Positions 38,901-52,085 of a stretch of 64,000 nucleotides of DNA are shown here, in pieces (within the stretch, counting starts at the first letter, position 1; each line of letters opens with the position of its first letter). Source of the DNA: Lutraria lutraria (Eukaryota > Mollusca > Bivalvia > Venerida > Mactridae); NCBI GenBank assembly GCA_964023205.1, contig OZ026848.1:29871912-29935911 (forward strand). The letters are read 5' to 3'. The translations under genes were made by a program, and so were the position numbers. The notes beneath the pieces were generated by a model, which was not told the origin of the DNA, searched no databases, and was given only the letters and a program-made list of their open reading frames with translations.

Positions 38901-39221
38901 TTAATGAGCATAACGCAAAGTCTTCTGCTTTGATGTAATGATGACGAGATCTAATGGCAAAATCATTAAATTGTTATTTAAAATGTTACTAATGGAATCA
39001 GCGGAATGTGATTCGTGAGATGATAGCAAAATTTCAACGAGCATATGACTGGTTTGAATGCAAAAATGATTCGATAAGCTGTCTAATTTTTGGATTTGAG
39101 TTATTATTATTTTCTTATGTCTTTCCTCATTTGTATTTCGAAGTACTCGTTCGAAATCGACTTTTTTCTTAAAACTACTCTTTGAGCTTGCAAACTGTTT
39201 AAAGCGAACATATAAAAACAT
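38901..39221 (-). CDS. Unassigned 106-codon ORF
   Basis: Minus-strand frame starting MFLYVRFKQFASSKSSF and rich in K, S, N and I. Composition is what AT-rich DNA gives by chance; no domain is seen. Confidence 0.1.
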   Translation of the reverse strand: MFLYVRFKQFASSKSSFKKKVDFERVLRNTNEERHKKIIITQIQKLDSLSNHFCIQTSHMLVEILLSSHESHSADSISNILNNNLMILPLDLVIITSKQKTLRYAH

Positions 39222-39534
39222 AGAACGTTGGCATCAATTTAATGATTGCTATATGACCACAAAACGGCGCATGGAAGTTGGCTTATTGTACATGTATTAC
39301 AGTTTATGAATAAATGATTACATGATTCAGCCAATCTCATTTGAATTTTATACTGTGTTTGTCTAACGTACTGTTCGTGGAATAAAACAAATAAGTGTGA
39401 CCTTTTTATACTTACAGTAGAATAACTTGGTATTGACTTAAAGGCATGTTCTCATTTAACTATAAGAACAACATACCGAGTTTCGATGAAGTGTATTTAA
39501 GTGAACATCGTAGTATATTTAGAATTCTGTATCG

Positions 39535-39852
39535 AAGGAGTGAATTCGGTCTAGTGGTAACGCGCTTGTCTACTAATTCAAAGGTATGTTTCCTGCCTTC
39601 CGATATTTCAGGGATGCCTTTTCTCCAGTGTCCCCATCCCAACTACTAAGCCAAATATTGTCTTTAGATAATTACAGGAAATCCGTGGGGCGTGTCACGG
39701 TGTTTTGCACCGAGTACGATAAAGAAACAGGAGGTACTATTAGAAATAAGAGTGGGATATAATTCTTATTATTATCTTGCATCTTCTCTCCCCTTTGTCT
39801 AGGGCGGCTTTGAAATGACAGTTGATGTCGAATATGCCGATAAACAACAGAT
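39535..39852 (+). mobile_element. tRNA-derived SINE (family A), near full length
   Basis: The head motif CGGTCTAGTGGTAACGCGC, body TTTTCTCCAGTGTCCCCATC, tail hairpin and final GCCGATAAACAACAGATAA follow the same order as the copy at 2.7 kb. Confidence 0.78.
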
Positions 39853-40583
39853 AATCAGAGTTTTATATCGAAGGATACGATACCTTGGTAAGCATATGTT
39901 GACATTTTACGGGTACAACTACTATACATCTTAAATCATTTTAAATTTCTTTAACCCAACAGTAGTTACTTTAAATGAAATTAATACCAGATGTGTTTTT
40001 AAAACACAATGCCTCCTTAGGGTGACCTTTGACCTACTTACATGAAATTGCAAAGGCAATGGAGAGGTTGTCATGTGGTTCAAACAACCAGGTAGACAGG
40101 CAATAAAACAATATGCCCCCGATCTATCGATACGAGGGTATAAAACACATATATCGCCTTCTGCTTGATGAGAGAATGGCTCTGAATGACGTTATAGCGT
40201 GTGTATTTGACGATGATTTCGTCTCGTGATATTTTTGGATACGCGAAGCATTTTTTATCTCTTGCAATATGCTTGGAATTACGTCAACCAATGAATTGTC
40301 TCTAAGACCTGTTCAGTATGGTCTTTTGTTGATTCAAAAGTGTGACACTCTATAATTAAAACAGGGACATTTGTGTTCTTGAATTCAAATACATTTTCTG
40401 AAGATTTGGAGTTTTTTCTAATCAGTTCGCTAAGACACATTAGAGAACGAAAAAGCATTGCACGTGACGTTACAAAGACGATATCTAAGATGACATTACA
40501 TAAAGCAAGGAAATATAATCATTTTACTTGAGTTAATGTGAAACATCCCAAAGACGTATCCAAAAATGTTAAGTTTACATATT

Positions 40584-41249
40584 AAAATTGTATTGCCCTA
40601 TTTTCGTTATTTCTTGGATATTTATCCCAGATACTTTTTTAATCTTTGTAAAACGTATTGCCCTTGTAAAAATAGAAAAAAATCAGTTGTTTTAGATAGT
40701 GCACGTTGACCAATAATAGTATTCATTAATTTAAAATTCGATTGATTGATACTGTGCTATTGCGTCTTTTTACCTTGAGCTTTCTTTGAAAAAGATGTGT
40801 TTTTTTCTTTGTATCTTTGACAATGTGTTACTCCATTAGACTTCAATACAAACTTAAAGAGAAAATAACTCATAAGAGTGTCATTATACTCTTTTTAAAC
40901 TCCTCATTATTAATTATTTTCTATCATCGAAGCATAAAGACATTATAAACATTTCCAAAATTTTGAGATAAAAAATTGAGAGTTGGGATCCTAATACTTC
41001 ATGTTTCACTTAATTTTGTCTTTAATGGTTTATACGGAAGTTTATGTCATCGGCCCTGGTCTTGGTCAGATGGTTAGTGTGCCGGAATTGTAACCCGATG
41101 ACCCTGGTTCGAATCCCGGTCCCAGCAAATGGAATATATATATATGAAAACGATGAGCACGTCGAATTTCTCTATATATCTATACAAAGATTAAAAAAGT
41201 ATCTGGGATAAATATCCAAGAAATAACGAAAATAGGGCAATGCAATTTT
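40584..41249. mobile_element. 666-bp element with 67-bp terminal inverted repeats
   Basis: Left arm 40584-40650 and right arm 41183-41249 match as inverted repeats at 66 of 67 positions. Possible 5-bp target duplication CATAT lies at 40578-40582 and 41250-41254. The interior is AT-rich without a coding frame, but holds a tRNA-like unit near its right end. The near-identity of the arms suggests recent activity or gene conversion. Confidence 0.85.
41053..41128 (+). promoter_or_regulatory. tRNA-like Pol III unit (A and B box) inside the TIR element
   Basis: TGGTCAGATGG fits an A box and GGTTCGAATCC is a perfect B box, about 40 bases apart, with a near-complete T stem (CCTGG/CCCGG). The acceptor ends do not pair, so this is a tRNA-derived promoter or SINE head, not a working tRNA. 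Confidence 0.65.
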
Positions 41250-41787
41250 CATATAATTATTATATAAATAAATTAAATAAACAATTTAAGTTTTGCTGAA
41301 GTTAGACTTCTTTTTTACATAATATAATTCTATAGATGGAGAAATTGTCGGCTCCTTGTGGTAGGTAAGTTAGTCTTGGTTAGAATACAGTCCATGAAAA
41401 CTGATAAGGTGAACCAGTCAACGTTTATACTTTCATGCTTATTGGTGAAAAACGGTGTTAAACTGAATGAAACAAAATTTCCTAGACTGGAAGTTATAAT
41501 AAAGCTATACAAATGATATCAATTCAATAAAAATGAAAGATTTATTCTGGTGCAGTTCATTTTCCGTACGGCAATAATTGTCCCGTGGCGTGTCATTTGA
41601 TTTATACAGACATAAAGTTTGTCGACAGAGCTATCATAGGTAATAAATCTGAACAAATAAACACAAACCAGACTAGTTTACTATCACGATAGCTTATCTC
41701 GACACCTTGGACATGTTAAATAATGTCTCTAGATGATATATTGTGGTATTAAATAATCTGTTTCAGACAATGTTTATCTTTTATTTA

Positions 41788-41872
41788 ACGGTCTTTTCGA
41801 CATCTATGGCCATTCCAGAACAGCCCAGAGAGAGGGGAGAGCAGGTACAGGGAAACCAGACATTTAATCACT
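41788..41872 (-). mobile_element. SINE family A tail fragment
   Basis: The plus strand starts AACGGTCTTTTCGACATCTATGG (first bases only) and runs into CCAGAGAGAGGGGAGA, the reverse of the family A tail. Confidence 0.6.
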
Positions 41873-43489
41873 ACTCTCATTTCGAATAGTTTTTCCTAGT
41901 CCTTTAACGTACTTTTATGAACAGAAACCTCACCTCTTCCAATATTTTACCTATTCCTATACATGAAAAACGTTTTGCACCAAATTTCATTTTTTGTTTT
42001 TGATTCCAGTCCTTCATTACGACTAAGTTAGCAAGCAAGCACTCTGATCCAACGGTGGTTATGATCTCTGACTTGTAATCGCTAAAAACTCTCCATTGCA
42101 AATGTGGTTAGGTCTCTGACTTGTAAACATTAGCACCACACTGCAGGGAGTTCGAATCCAAACCCAGACATTATGAATTTCACAAATGAGAAAGCTATCC
42201 AGATATCTTACTGAGGGTCAGTGTTTCTAACCAGATGTACGTCTTAGGTCCCCCGCAGTTAATAATTGAAGTCTCCAAGTTACCCTGTATGTCATGTGCG
42301 ACGATGTTCCTCAGAAAAATCTCGATTCCACAGCAGACAGATAATAAAACTATTGGAAGGCTAGAAGCAAGAACTTTTTTCGCATTAGAATAAGCAGCTT
42401 TACACTTCTCAGCAAGCTCAGACATGTCGACTTGGGTACAACATAACAAAATGAACTGAGAAAAATGAAATTACACAAACGTTGTTAGATATTCAAATTC
42501 TAGTTACAAATCGAACAAATAAAATGAAGTCTAGTCTATCCTTAAATTTAATGTTCGTGAGACTTCGTCTCTTTGACACATTTCGATTTCATTGCTTAAA
42601 GGCCATATACTTGTAATCATAGCTTTTTGTTAGCAAACAGTATCACGGATTTTGCATTTGTCTAGTATTATGTATACTGACCTTTTTATCTATCATTTAT
42701 TTACCTTTTCTATACATTTAATCGCTCCGCCTAGAACAAGAACAAGTGTTGTTTGTCCAAGCGACCCTTGTGATGACTCTTTCAAGAAAAACTCATATCG
42801 TATCTATAACATACATTAGTTAGTATTTATTTAACTCATAGTTTGATTCGGTACGATTGATTCAGCTGCTGGGTGCGACTTTATATATCATAACCACTTT
42901 CACTCCTTGCTATAAACCACACGACAAATAATTGTTATGTGTTTATCAAATGATAGCAAAGTGGAGGTGTGGGTGTTTTTAGTACAATTCATTGCTGTCA
43001 ATAACATGACGTGTATCTTGAGGTGCGCATGTTTCGTACTGCACACACAAGTTTACGTTTGTACGATCATATGAACAGGAGGATACGCCTCGATGAACAA
43101 GAAGTAAGATTTTAAGTACGATGGTTGAGTGTATCTTGCTGGTGACACAACAGCATTGTCTAAGAAAATTGTTCAGGGAAATCATCAACAGACTAGTCCA
43201 CCAGAAATCATAAGTTTCTTATGACTGAAAAAAGGGGGAATTAGTTAAACTGGTTTCAAGTTATGTCTTATCTATGATTATGTCCCTTTTGTAACGAATC
43301 GTACATAAAAAGGTATCTCGTGAAGAAAGATACTAGGAAAAATATATGAAATACTTTCGTTGGGAAAAAGAAATTATTAATTATGCATTATTTCCAATAA
43401 GCCAACGCGACGTATGGCGATTTCTTTGGACCTGGAATAACTAGTTTCAATACAAGTACATCCATAGGTCACGTATACATAACGTTGAT

Positions 43490-43845
43490 TTTTTTTGCAC
43501 TGTGGTTTAACATCGAACCAACAGCATGGATGATATGGACACTTTCCAGCTTTAACAATGGAGACTGACCCAAGGTCCTACACCTGGATAGAACCATCTT
43601 CTTCTTTTAGTAATCTGGACAGTTTCCTAACGAGAGAATTTTCTGGCTCCCAGATGGGATCCAACATCACAGTGGTGAGGGGTTTATGATATAATCCAGA
43701 AACCATAAATACTCGACCAAAGATGTCGCACGTTGAAATAAAAAAGACATCGGTAAGGGAGTGGGAATAATTTGAATGCTTACGGGTTTTCCACAAACTT
43801 CCAATGTAACTGTGTAACACCTACGAGGTTTGAACTATTACGCAT
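43490..43845 (-). mobile_element. SINE family B-like repeat
   Basis: Contains CACTGTGGTTTAACATCGAA and an ACCAACAGCATGGATGATAT segment shared with 11.7 kb, followed by a diverged body. The head is poorly preserved. Confidence 0.5.
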
Positions 43846-44034
43846 GTGTATATTGGGCCCCCCAGTTTTGCTGCACATGGTATGTACAAGGTTATTTACG
43901 TTCGTGTCCTTGCTTTAATGAAAGCAAATCTTAATCAATCCAACCTGTAATGTCAAGTTTACGATAATGTATTCTTTCAGGTCAGATTATAAACTGTGTA
44001 TGTCATTGACAATGTATTTATAGATATATTGCTT

Positions 44035-44285
44035 TAACGGCGCAATCGACAGCAATTGTCATTTCAGAGCAGCCCCAGAGAGAGATGAATCCTTACACTT
44101 TTCGAATATTTTTCCTGGCTCCTTATTGTGCCAGTTGTAAAGCATAGGATACACACCTCGGCCTTTTTCCAGTGATTTTCTAGACACATTGTTTGATTTT
44201 GTAATTGGGATAGAGTAGGGACACTGAAAAGCGGAACCGAGAATCAAACCCTCTATATCGCTCACCTGAGAATAGCTACACACTA
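44035..44285 (-). mobile_element. SINE family A, degraded
   Basis: Starts with the reversed tail motif (TTAACGGCGCAATCGACAG), then CCCCAGAGAGAGATGA, and later GGGACACTGAAAAGCGGA (reverse of the body) and a remnant B box. Confidence 0.6.
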
Positions 44286-44289
44286 ATTA

Positions 44290-47200
44290 ATGACCAGTAA
44301 TATATTTTTCATCTCGTATGACCCTTTTCTACATAGATTTTGATTCAAAAGAACACTAATTATACTGAATGGTGGATGCAGGTAAAATTTGTGAACATAC
44401 TGTGTAAATATGATTATAATTAGTGAAGAAATGGATGTGCTAGAGTGTAAACAAGCAGAAAAACAGCAATTTTGCTAAGTCAAGGGCACATAACTCTGGA
44501 GGTACTTATTCAATTTCACCCTTATGTAACCTATTCAAGACCTTAATATCATACACATTCACTGTGATCCGAGATATTGTGGCAATATACATTGTGACTA
44601 AATTTGATAAAGATCGGCGAAGAGCTGTGGATGCTAGAGTGTAAACAAAATAATTGTGGACGGACAACGGACGACGAACATTCATTGATCCTAAAAGCTT
44701 ACCCCAGCCATCGGCTCGGGTAAGCTAAAAAGTAAAAATGATGTCGTAAATTAAATTGAAATATCCGAGGACCAGGTTATTATGAAAGAAATCATGATAA
44801 TTCGGCAGTACTATATTTGTGATATTAACATTTTAAAAGTGTGTAGCATTGAGCAGATACACCAGGAAAGTTCAGCATTAGGGACGTAATACTTCTTTGA
44901 CAAAAGGAGAAAACAAGTATCTTTTCAATAATTTGAGGCGAAGATGCGGTCATTCACCTTTACAGCCTTATCGTAACATGGATGGCATTTGCCGCCATAT
45001 TTGGTAATGAGGCGTTCTTCTCTCGTCACGTTGTTCCGTACCGTGAGATATTAGCTCAAGATAAGCTACGACAGGTCAAGAGCTCAGTCACTGAAGAATT
45101 AATCTCTCCGTTACGCGCTCTATATACATCGCAATTAACAAAGAAAGTAACGTCAACTTTAAGGTAACTTAGCAAGTAAGAGAAAAGTGATGTAATTAAG
45201 TAAACGTTTAAGTAAATTGTCACGTTGTTTCCTTTAATGTTTAGTCAAACCTGTGTTTAGGTCACCTCCGAATAAAGACTATCGATCCCTGTGTAAGAAA
45301 GCCATTCTTTGAATTCCCGTCATTTTTTACTTATATTCTTTATTATGTGGCGACAATTTTTCAATTAGTTACATTCATGACGTTGGGTCTTTCTTTCCCG
45401 TTAATCAGTACGTTTTAAACACATTTCTTTTAATAAATAAGACATGAAGATATTACATATAATTAGAATAATATCATAATGTCATGTTGGTGACTGCAAT
45501 GGTTATAAATCGGTGTGGAATTTAGAGATAAGAGCCAGGCTTACCTGTGTTAACTGTCGTACAGACATATAGAAACTATACTTCATAACATTGGTTATGT
45601 GTACTGAACACATGAATACACTTACGTGTATACATAATGATCATTTTAAGTAAGAAAGACGCGTATCCCCTTAACAGAACATTACGTTTGTCTAGACACT
45701 AGAATTGCAGTAAAAACATTTACCGAGAATGGCTTATTATACGCTCATGCAAGCCAGCAATGTACTCATTCATTAGAAAGATTATTTATAGCTGCTATTC
45801 GTTGTATAAAGCATCACAACTCACGCCGTATCAAATGAATCTGCTTGACCAAAAACGAACTTTTTCAATTCTATTAAAAACAACATACTCGAGCGTCGTA
45901 TTTTAAAAAATATTTTGTAACAGAATGAATGATATAGTGCAATGACACGCTAATCATACATGACGTCGTCACGGTTGTGAAACGTCACGTCTTCTCTTGG
46001 TGGTCAAAATGAATGTTTACTGGATGATTAGGACAACATTGATGGCCAATTCGACGAAACAGACAAAAATACTTCAACAGTTTGCAACATTGCACAGCAA
46101 CACGAACCTAAGTGTGCTCCAGGTGTGGGAAAAAAACCCAGCTCATAATCATTCCCTGTTAAGTCCCTCCACTACGTACCGAGGACATATTTAAAGATAA
46201 CGCTATTCCCCCTCAGGTAACTGTATTCTTAAACTTCTACTTATTTGGTACGCCATTTATAAACTTTATGATCTTCAGATGGACTAGCTAATATATCGTT
46301 AAGATTCTAACGTTGATATTCTGTGTGGATATTTACACTAATTAAGGTGAGTAGACAGTTTTAACACATTCAACATACAATACGGTGATTTTTAAGATTT
46401 TTTCAAGTATGCAATTTGCGTATCAACGTAAACAAAGTCGAGTCGTGATCTACCTAGTGAAGCATAAAAATATAGACTTGTTGAAAGATAGTGTTGATAA
46501 ATAGTTGTGTAAAAATATGAGTTATGGATATTTGACCGTGTAAGTTTTAATGTAATCCGAATTCTTAAGTCAACAACACTATAATTTACTTGTTTTAATG
46601 TAAGTCTAACATCTTTATAGATAATTTGTATACATTTATATATCAATTTAAAAGAAAGACTGTTTAATATTATCTAGAAAATATACACTCTTCGCATTCC
46701 TCAAAATGTCTCATTGTTAGAGAAATTTCATTTATTATTCGCAATTCATTGTCGTTGACTTTTATTAAAACCATTGTATATTCATGTTTGTCTCTATCAT
46801 TGTGTCTTGAACGTACATGATACGAGAGAATGAAAGCTTTTTTACTGAACTTCTTTTATGAAAACCATTGAATATTTGACAATATTCATAAATGTCTCCA
46901 TCCTTTTGTCATGAACGCTTGATATGAGCGAGTAAAATGATTGTCACTGGACTTGACTTGACCGTATAAATACAACGTAGGTAAATGAATAAGATAGGTG
47001 TCTGCGAACTTCAGTGAATTAAACAACAATGGTTGATTCATGACGGGCAATAATTAAAACTTGTGCATTGTAGCGTAAAGAGAAAACTGGTTATAGTAAA
47101 CAGTATTGAACAACAATGTTGAATTTATCCTGCTTGGAGGTAAAGAGCTGGTGAATTATATGTTCAGATGGTAATAAAGATAAAATCGCATGGTTGTGAA

Positions 47201-47980
47201 GTATATGTCACTGTGAAATTTGAAACTTGAAAATTTGATTAAACGCCTATTTCTACATATAAATACATATTCAATGGCGTTGTACAAAAACAAAACAAAA
47301 AACAGATGAAAATACACAAATATACACATCAGAGTGCACATGTAGTAGACAAGTTTATCAATTACACACAGTTAAAATAGTGCAAAATAATTCTTAAAGT
47401 AGTACGATTTCAAAAAACGTTTGAAACTGTCCACAGAACTGTGCCCCAGTTGAAACAAAAATAAAGAGGGGTAATTTCAGAAATGAACGATGAATTTGTG
47501 CAAAACATCGTGCACATGAGGAATTCTTTCCTTCAAAACGTAGCCAACATAAAAACCGGTTAAGATCGATCGCTTCCTCTTTTTATTGAAGTATGAACGC
47601 AAGAATATTAAGGCTGTATTATGTTTATTTCTGGTTATTCGATCTACCCTAATTTTCCTTGCGACTCTTGACTTTCGTTAGACATCCATTCTCTTACTTT
47701 TTACCTTCCACATTCTTTCAAGAGCCAAAAAAGAGGAAAGAGGTGCGATTTATCTACCCCTTTTTCAAATGAGTGGGTAATTAATTTTTTTTTCACCTAA
47801 ATGATCGAATTTAGGTCGATTAGTACAATGTACGTAAGTGTTAAAGTCCTTCACAAATAATCGTAGGTATACCGAGTCACCTAACCATCCTGATAAAAAA
47901 CTTGCATATTTTAATGTCAAATTTTATGTCCACTAATATCATTATATACTACGAAAAAAATATTTCTTTATCTGTAAATT
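44290..47980. other. Mostly unannotated intergenic stretch
   Basis: Apart from the dispersed repeat ending at 44727, only short AT-rich frames are present. The 61-65 codon frames at 44982 and 45997 show no domain. Confidence 0.4.
44441..44727 (+). repeat. Dispersed bivalve-type repeat
   Basis: Two short direct segments (GGATG(T)GCTAGAGTGTAAACAA at 44451 and 44630) flank a body with TCCGAGATATTGTGGCAATA. It ends GGACGGACAACGGACGACGA ... GGGTAAGCTAAAAAG, like the end of the 21.5 kb repeat. Confidence 0.65.
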
Positions 47981-48180
47981 GTTGAACGGTCCATTCGACA
48001 GCTATGGTCATTTCAGAGCCTCCCCAGAGACAGGGGAGATAAGGTACACGAGAACTGGGCATTTATATCCCAATAGTTTCCTGGATATAAATACCCAGTT
48101 CTTCTGTATCTTTTCTCCCCTCTCGACTCTCTAGGGCTGCTCTGAAATGGCCATAGATGTCGAATGGACCGTTAAACAAC
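47981..48180. mobile_element. Palindromic SINE tail (two tails head to head)
   Basis: A family A tail in minus orientation (AACGGTCCATTCGACAGC...) runs directly into a plus-oriented one ending ...GTCGAATGGACCGTTAAACA. The arms of about 85 bp can fold into one hairpin around position 48082. Confidence 0.75.
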
Positions 48181-48749
48181 ATTTTAATATAAGTTTCAAC
48201 AAGTATAAATCAGTTCAAATATTTTGAATGTGAAAATTGTACATTTTTACGAAAAATACTCGTTAGGTATTCGACTGTAGTATTTGAATTCAACATTTCT
48301 ATAACATGTTATATTTGAGTACAGGTTTAATTCAATACACATATTCACCTACATGTTTGATTACTCTGGTTATATAAGACCTCAACTTTATAGATTACAT
48401 TTAATGCATTTACCATGGAGCTTTAGATTATGTTAATTCGATGTGTTTAGAGAACGCCACTTACAAAAATTCCAGGGTTATATTGACATGCGATTTTAAA
48501 TACGTTTTACATGGATTGAAACGACGGATTGTATACATGCAACGAAGGTTAATTTAAAGAGGGTTTCCCTTTTAATATCATATCATTTCCTCATGTTTGA
48601 TAATTAATAAATAGTATTTATTTGCCTCTGCAAAAAACCCGACGCACAAGATCGTATTAAGATTACCTTGAACAAATTTGAAATTTCCAAAGATTCCCCT
48701 TATTTGATCCTTTAGATACGCATGTGCGAATAAAATGGATAAGACCATA

Positions 48750-50262
48750 ATCAAGCATTTCAATGCTAAAGATTAGTTCAAAATCAAGCACATTGATGAT
48801 ATAGAGTAGGTTAAAATCAAGCATTTTAATAATTAAGAGTAGGCCATAATCAAGCTCGTGAATGATATAGAGTAGATGAGAATGAATTATTGCAGTGATA
48901 TTGAATAGGTGAATCTTAAGCACATGAATGGTAAAGAGTAGGTCAAAATCAAGCATTTCCGTAATCAAGAGTAGGCCACAATCAAGCTCGTGTATGATAT
49001 AGAGAAGGTGATATTAAAGCATGTGAATGGTAAGAGTAGGTGATATTAAAGCATGTGAATGGTAAGAGTAGGTGATATTAAAGCATGTGGATGGTAAGAG
49101 TAGGTGATATCAAAGCATGTGGATGGTAAGAGTAGGTGATATCAAAGCATGTGAATGGTAAGAGTAGGTGATATCAAAGCATGTGGATGGTAAGAGTAGG
49201 TGATATCAAAGCTCGTGAATGGTAAGAGTAGGTGATATCAAAGCTCGTAAATGTTAAGAGTAGGTGATATCAAAGCATGTGGATGGTAAGAGTAGGTGAT
49301 ATCAAAGCATGTGAATGGTAAGAGTAGGTGATATCAAAGCATGTGAATGGTAAGAGTAGGTGATATCAAAGCATGTGAATGGTAAGAGTAGGTGATATTA
49401 AAGCTTGTGGATGGTAAGAGTAGGTGATATTAAAGCATGTGAATGGTAAGAGTAGGTGATATTAAAGCATGTGGATGGTAAGAGTAGGTGATATCAAAGC
49501 ATGTGAATGGTAAGAGTAGGTGATATCAAAGCATGTGGATGGTAATAGTAGGTGATATCAAAGCTCGTGAATGGTAAGAGTAGGTGATATCAAAGCTCGT
49601 AAATGTTAAGAGTAGGTGATATCAAAGCATGTGGATGGTAAGAGTAGGTGATATCAAAGCATGTGGATGGTAAGAGTAGGTGATATCAAAGCTCGTGAAT
49701 GGTAAGAGTAGGTGATATTAAAGCATGTGGATGGTAAGAGTAGGTGATATTAAAGCATGTGGATGGTAAGAGTAGGTGATATTAAAGCATGTGAATGGTA
49801 AGAGTAGGTGATATCAAAGCATGTGAATGGTAAGAGTATGTGATATCAAAGCTCGTGAATGGTAAGAGTAGGTGATATCAAAGCTCGTGAATGGTAAGAG
49901 TAGGTGATATTAAAGCATGTGAATGGTAAGAGTAGGTGATATTAAAGCATGTGGATGGTAAGAGTAGGTGATATTAAAGCTCGTGAATGGTAAGAGTAGG
50001 TGATATTAAAGCATGTGGATGGTAAGAGTGGGTGATATTAAAGCATGTGAATGGTAAGAGTAGGTGATATTAAAGCATGTGAATGGTAAGAGTAGGTGAT
50101 ATTAAAGCATGTGGATGGTAAGAGTAGGTGATATCAAAGCTCGTGAATGATATAGAGAAGGTGCTATTAAAGCATGTGAATAGTAAGAGAAGGTGAGTTT
50201 AAAGCTCGAGAATGGTAAGAGTAGGTGATACTAAAGCTCGTGAATGATAAGAGTAGGTGATA
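48750..50262 (+). repeat. 32-bp minisatellite, about 39 homogeneous copies plus diverged edges
   Basis: Unit GGTGATATTAAAGCATGTGA + ATGGTAAGAGTA. Copies from 49007 to 50262 vary mainly at a T/C in GATAT(T/C)AAAGC, at ATGT versus TCGT, and at (G/A)ATGG. 48750-49006 and the last 100 bases are more diverged (GATATAGAGAAGGTG type). Confidence 0.95.
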
Positions 50263-50269
50263 AATAACC

Positions 50270-52085
50270 ATCCGAATGATATAGAACGCATTTTTTGTTC
50301 GTACTTCTATAATCAAAAATCATACATAATCGATATTAATATGTTTATATTAACACAGTGATATTTTTAACGTTCATTTAGTTGTGTCGAATATTGTTTG
50401 AGAATCATCACAAAAAGCTCATTCTCAGTAGTTGCATATATGTTTACTTATATTAATTCAAATAATATATTGTATGACCTTGCTAAAATTCTATATCCAA
50501 CATATTCGTATTTGCACGTGACAATAAAATAATGTTCTGTTCTTAACAAACAAGATAACTGAAGCGTACCTTTACTTTGATAAATACGCGTATCGATCAC
50601 GTAAGATGTCACTGTAAGTTAGCATAATTATGTGCATTATATGTGGTAACCGACCCTTTCATAAAATATATCCAGGACATATATATCAAAACAAGTATTT
50701 TCACTTGGATAAGGATTTGTTTTAAAGTAAGTAAACAAACTTAAGATTTTTATGGCTTTGCGTGGTAGTGTAACGAATGGTACAGTACCAAAAATACCGC
50801 TTGTCAGTTTTAAATATAGTATTTAAAGTTCACATTTCATTAAATTGCTGAACTATGACTTGAATCCGGGCCATTTGGCCGGACGAGTTAAAAACGGACG
50901 TAGTGCATTTTTTGGTTAAAATACCTAAACAGTTTCAGTGGATGTATTAATCTTAACCAATATCACTAGTAAGGTAAATCGTCTTCGAAAATCTTGTCAC
51001 TTAACAGGTTCTATTTTATTCATTTTGTACAATTCATATTGTCAACAAACGTAATACGAAAACATATTTAATATCCTGTTGTTAATATAGTTGTTGTTCA
51101 GTACTTTACCTGTAGTTTACCTGTGAATTAAACAATAAAAATACCAGCAACATTTGACCGTGACGTATTTTTGGTGGACTTACTTCAACTTTATGGTAAA
51201 CAAAATAATGTTGATATTTTCAGTGGATTGATACATTTTAATCAAGATCACAAAAAGACCCATCATCTTACAACAGGTACTGTACAATATATTTTTATAT
51301 TTTCTATTCTCTAAACTGACAACAATCGTAAATTTAAAAAAATGTCCTTGTTTCTTTTGTATGGTATCGATATGTTGATTAAACACGATTATTTGTATCG
51401 ATGTTACGATTGTACACGACAATGTGTATGTTATCGATAAATCGATTGTACATAATGATTGGTATGTTATCGATATGTTGATTAAACACAATTATTTGTA
51501 TCGATGTTACGATTGTAAACGAAAATGTGTATGTTATCGATAATTCGATTGTACATAATGATTTGTATGTTATCGATATGTTGATTAAACACGATTATTT
51601 GTATCGATGTAACGATTATACACGATATTTTGTATGTAATCGGTAATACGACAGTCACTATACATGAGGATTTGTATGTTATCGATATGTTGATTAGACA
51701 CGATTATTTGTATCGATGTAACGATTATACACGATATTTTGTATGTTATCGGTAATACGACAGTCACTATACTTTTGATTTGAATGTTATCGACATTTGC
51801 ATTACGTACTGCTCAAAATTTTATTAGGATCACTTGCGATATTGCTTTTAGTGATTGCTTCAAATGTTTTTATTACTACTGTTAAAAATATTTAGTTAAA
51901 ATGTGATCATTCAAGCATGGTAATGAAACAAATGGTGCCCATTGAAGCATATCTGTACATCAAATTATTGTATGTACGAACTATCAATCATTGAGAAAGT
52001 AATCCTTAATCACTATTTATGAGTGTACGATTCGTCTATTCTTAACCTGATTAAACTCAATAATTCGCCTGTCCTGTTTTTACAG
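50270..52085. other. Upstream region of the CNT gene
   Basis: Contains the 51.4 kb tandem repeat. The promoter and first non-coding exon of the transporter should lie here or further left, but no convincing donor or core promoter could be fixed by eye. Confidence 0.35.
51369..51792. repeat. Tandem repeat, four copies of 103-109 bp
   Basis: Units start at 51369, 51472, 51575 and 51684 with GATATGTTGATTA(A/G)ACACGA. The first two (103 bp) and last two (109 bp) form sub-types; the latter carry an inserted ACGACAGTCACTATAC. Rich in TATCGAT palindromes. Confidence 0.9.

Noticed and set aside
41053..41128. Functional tRNA gene
   Set aside because: A and B boxes are good, but the acceptor ends do not pair and the T stem has a mismatch.
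48663..48968. 101-codon minus-strand frame with repeated leucine-rich peptides
   Set aside because: It translates the diverged edge of the 32-bp minisatellite.
49007..50262. CRISPR-like regular array
   Set aside because: The units are contiguous with no unique spacers and the genome is eukaryotic; it is a minisatellite.
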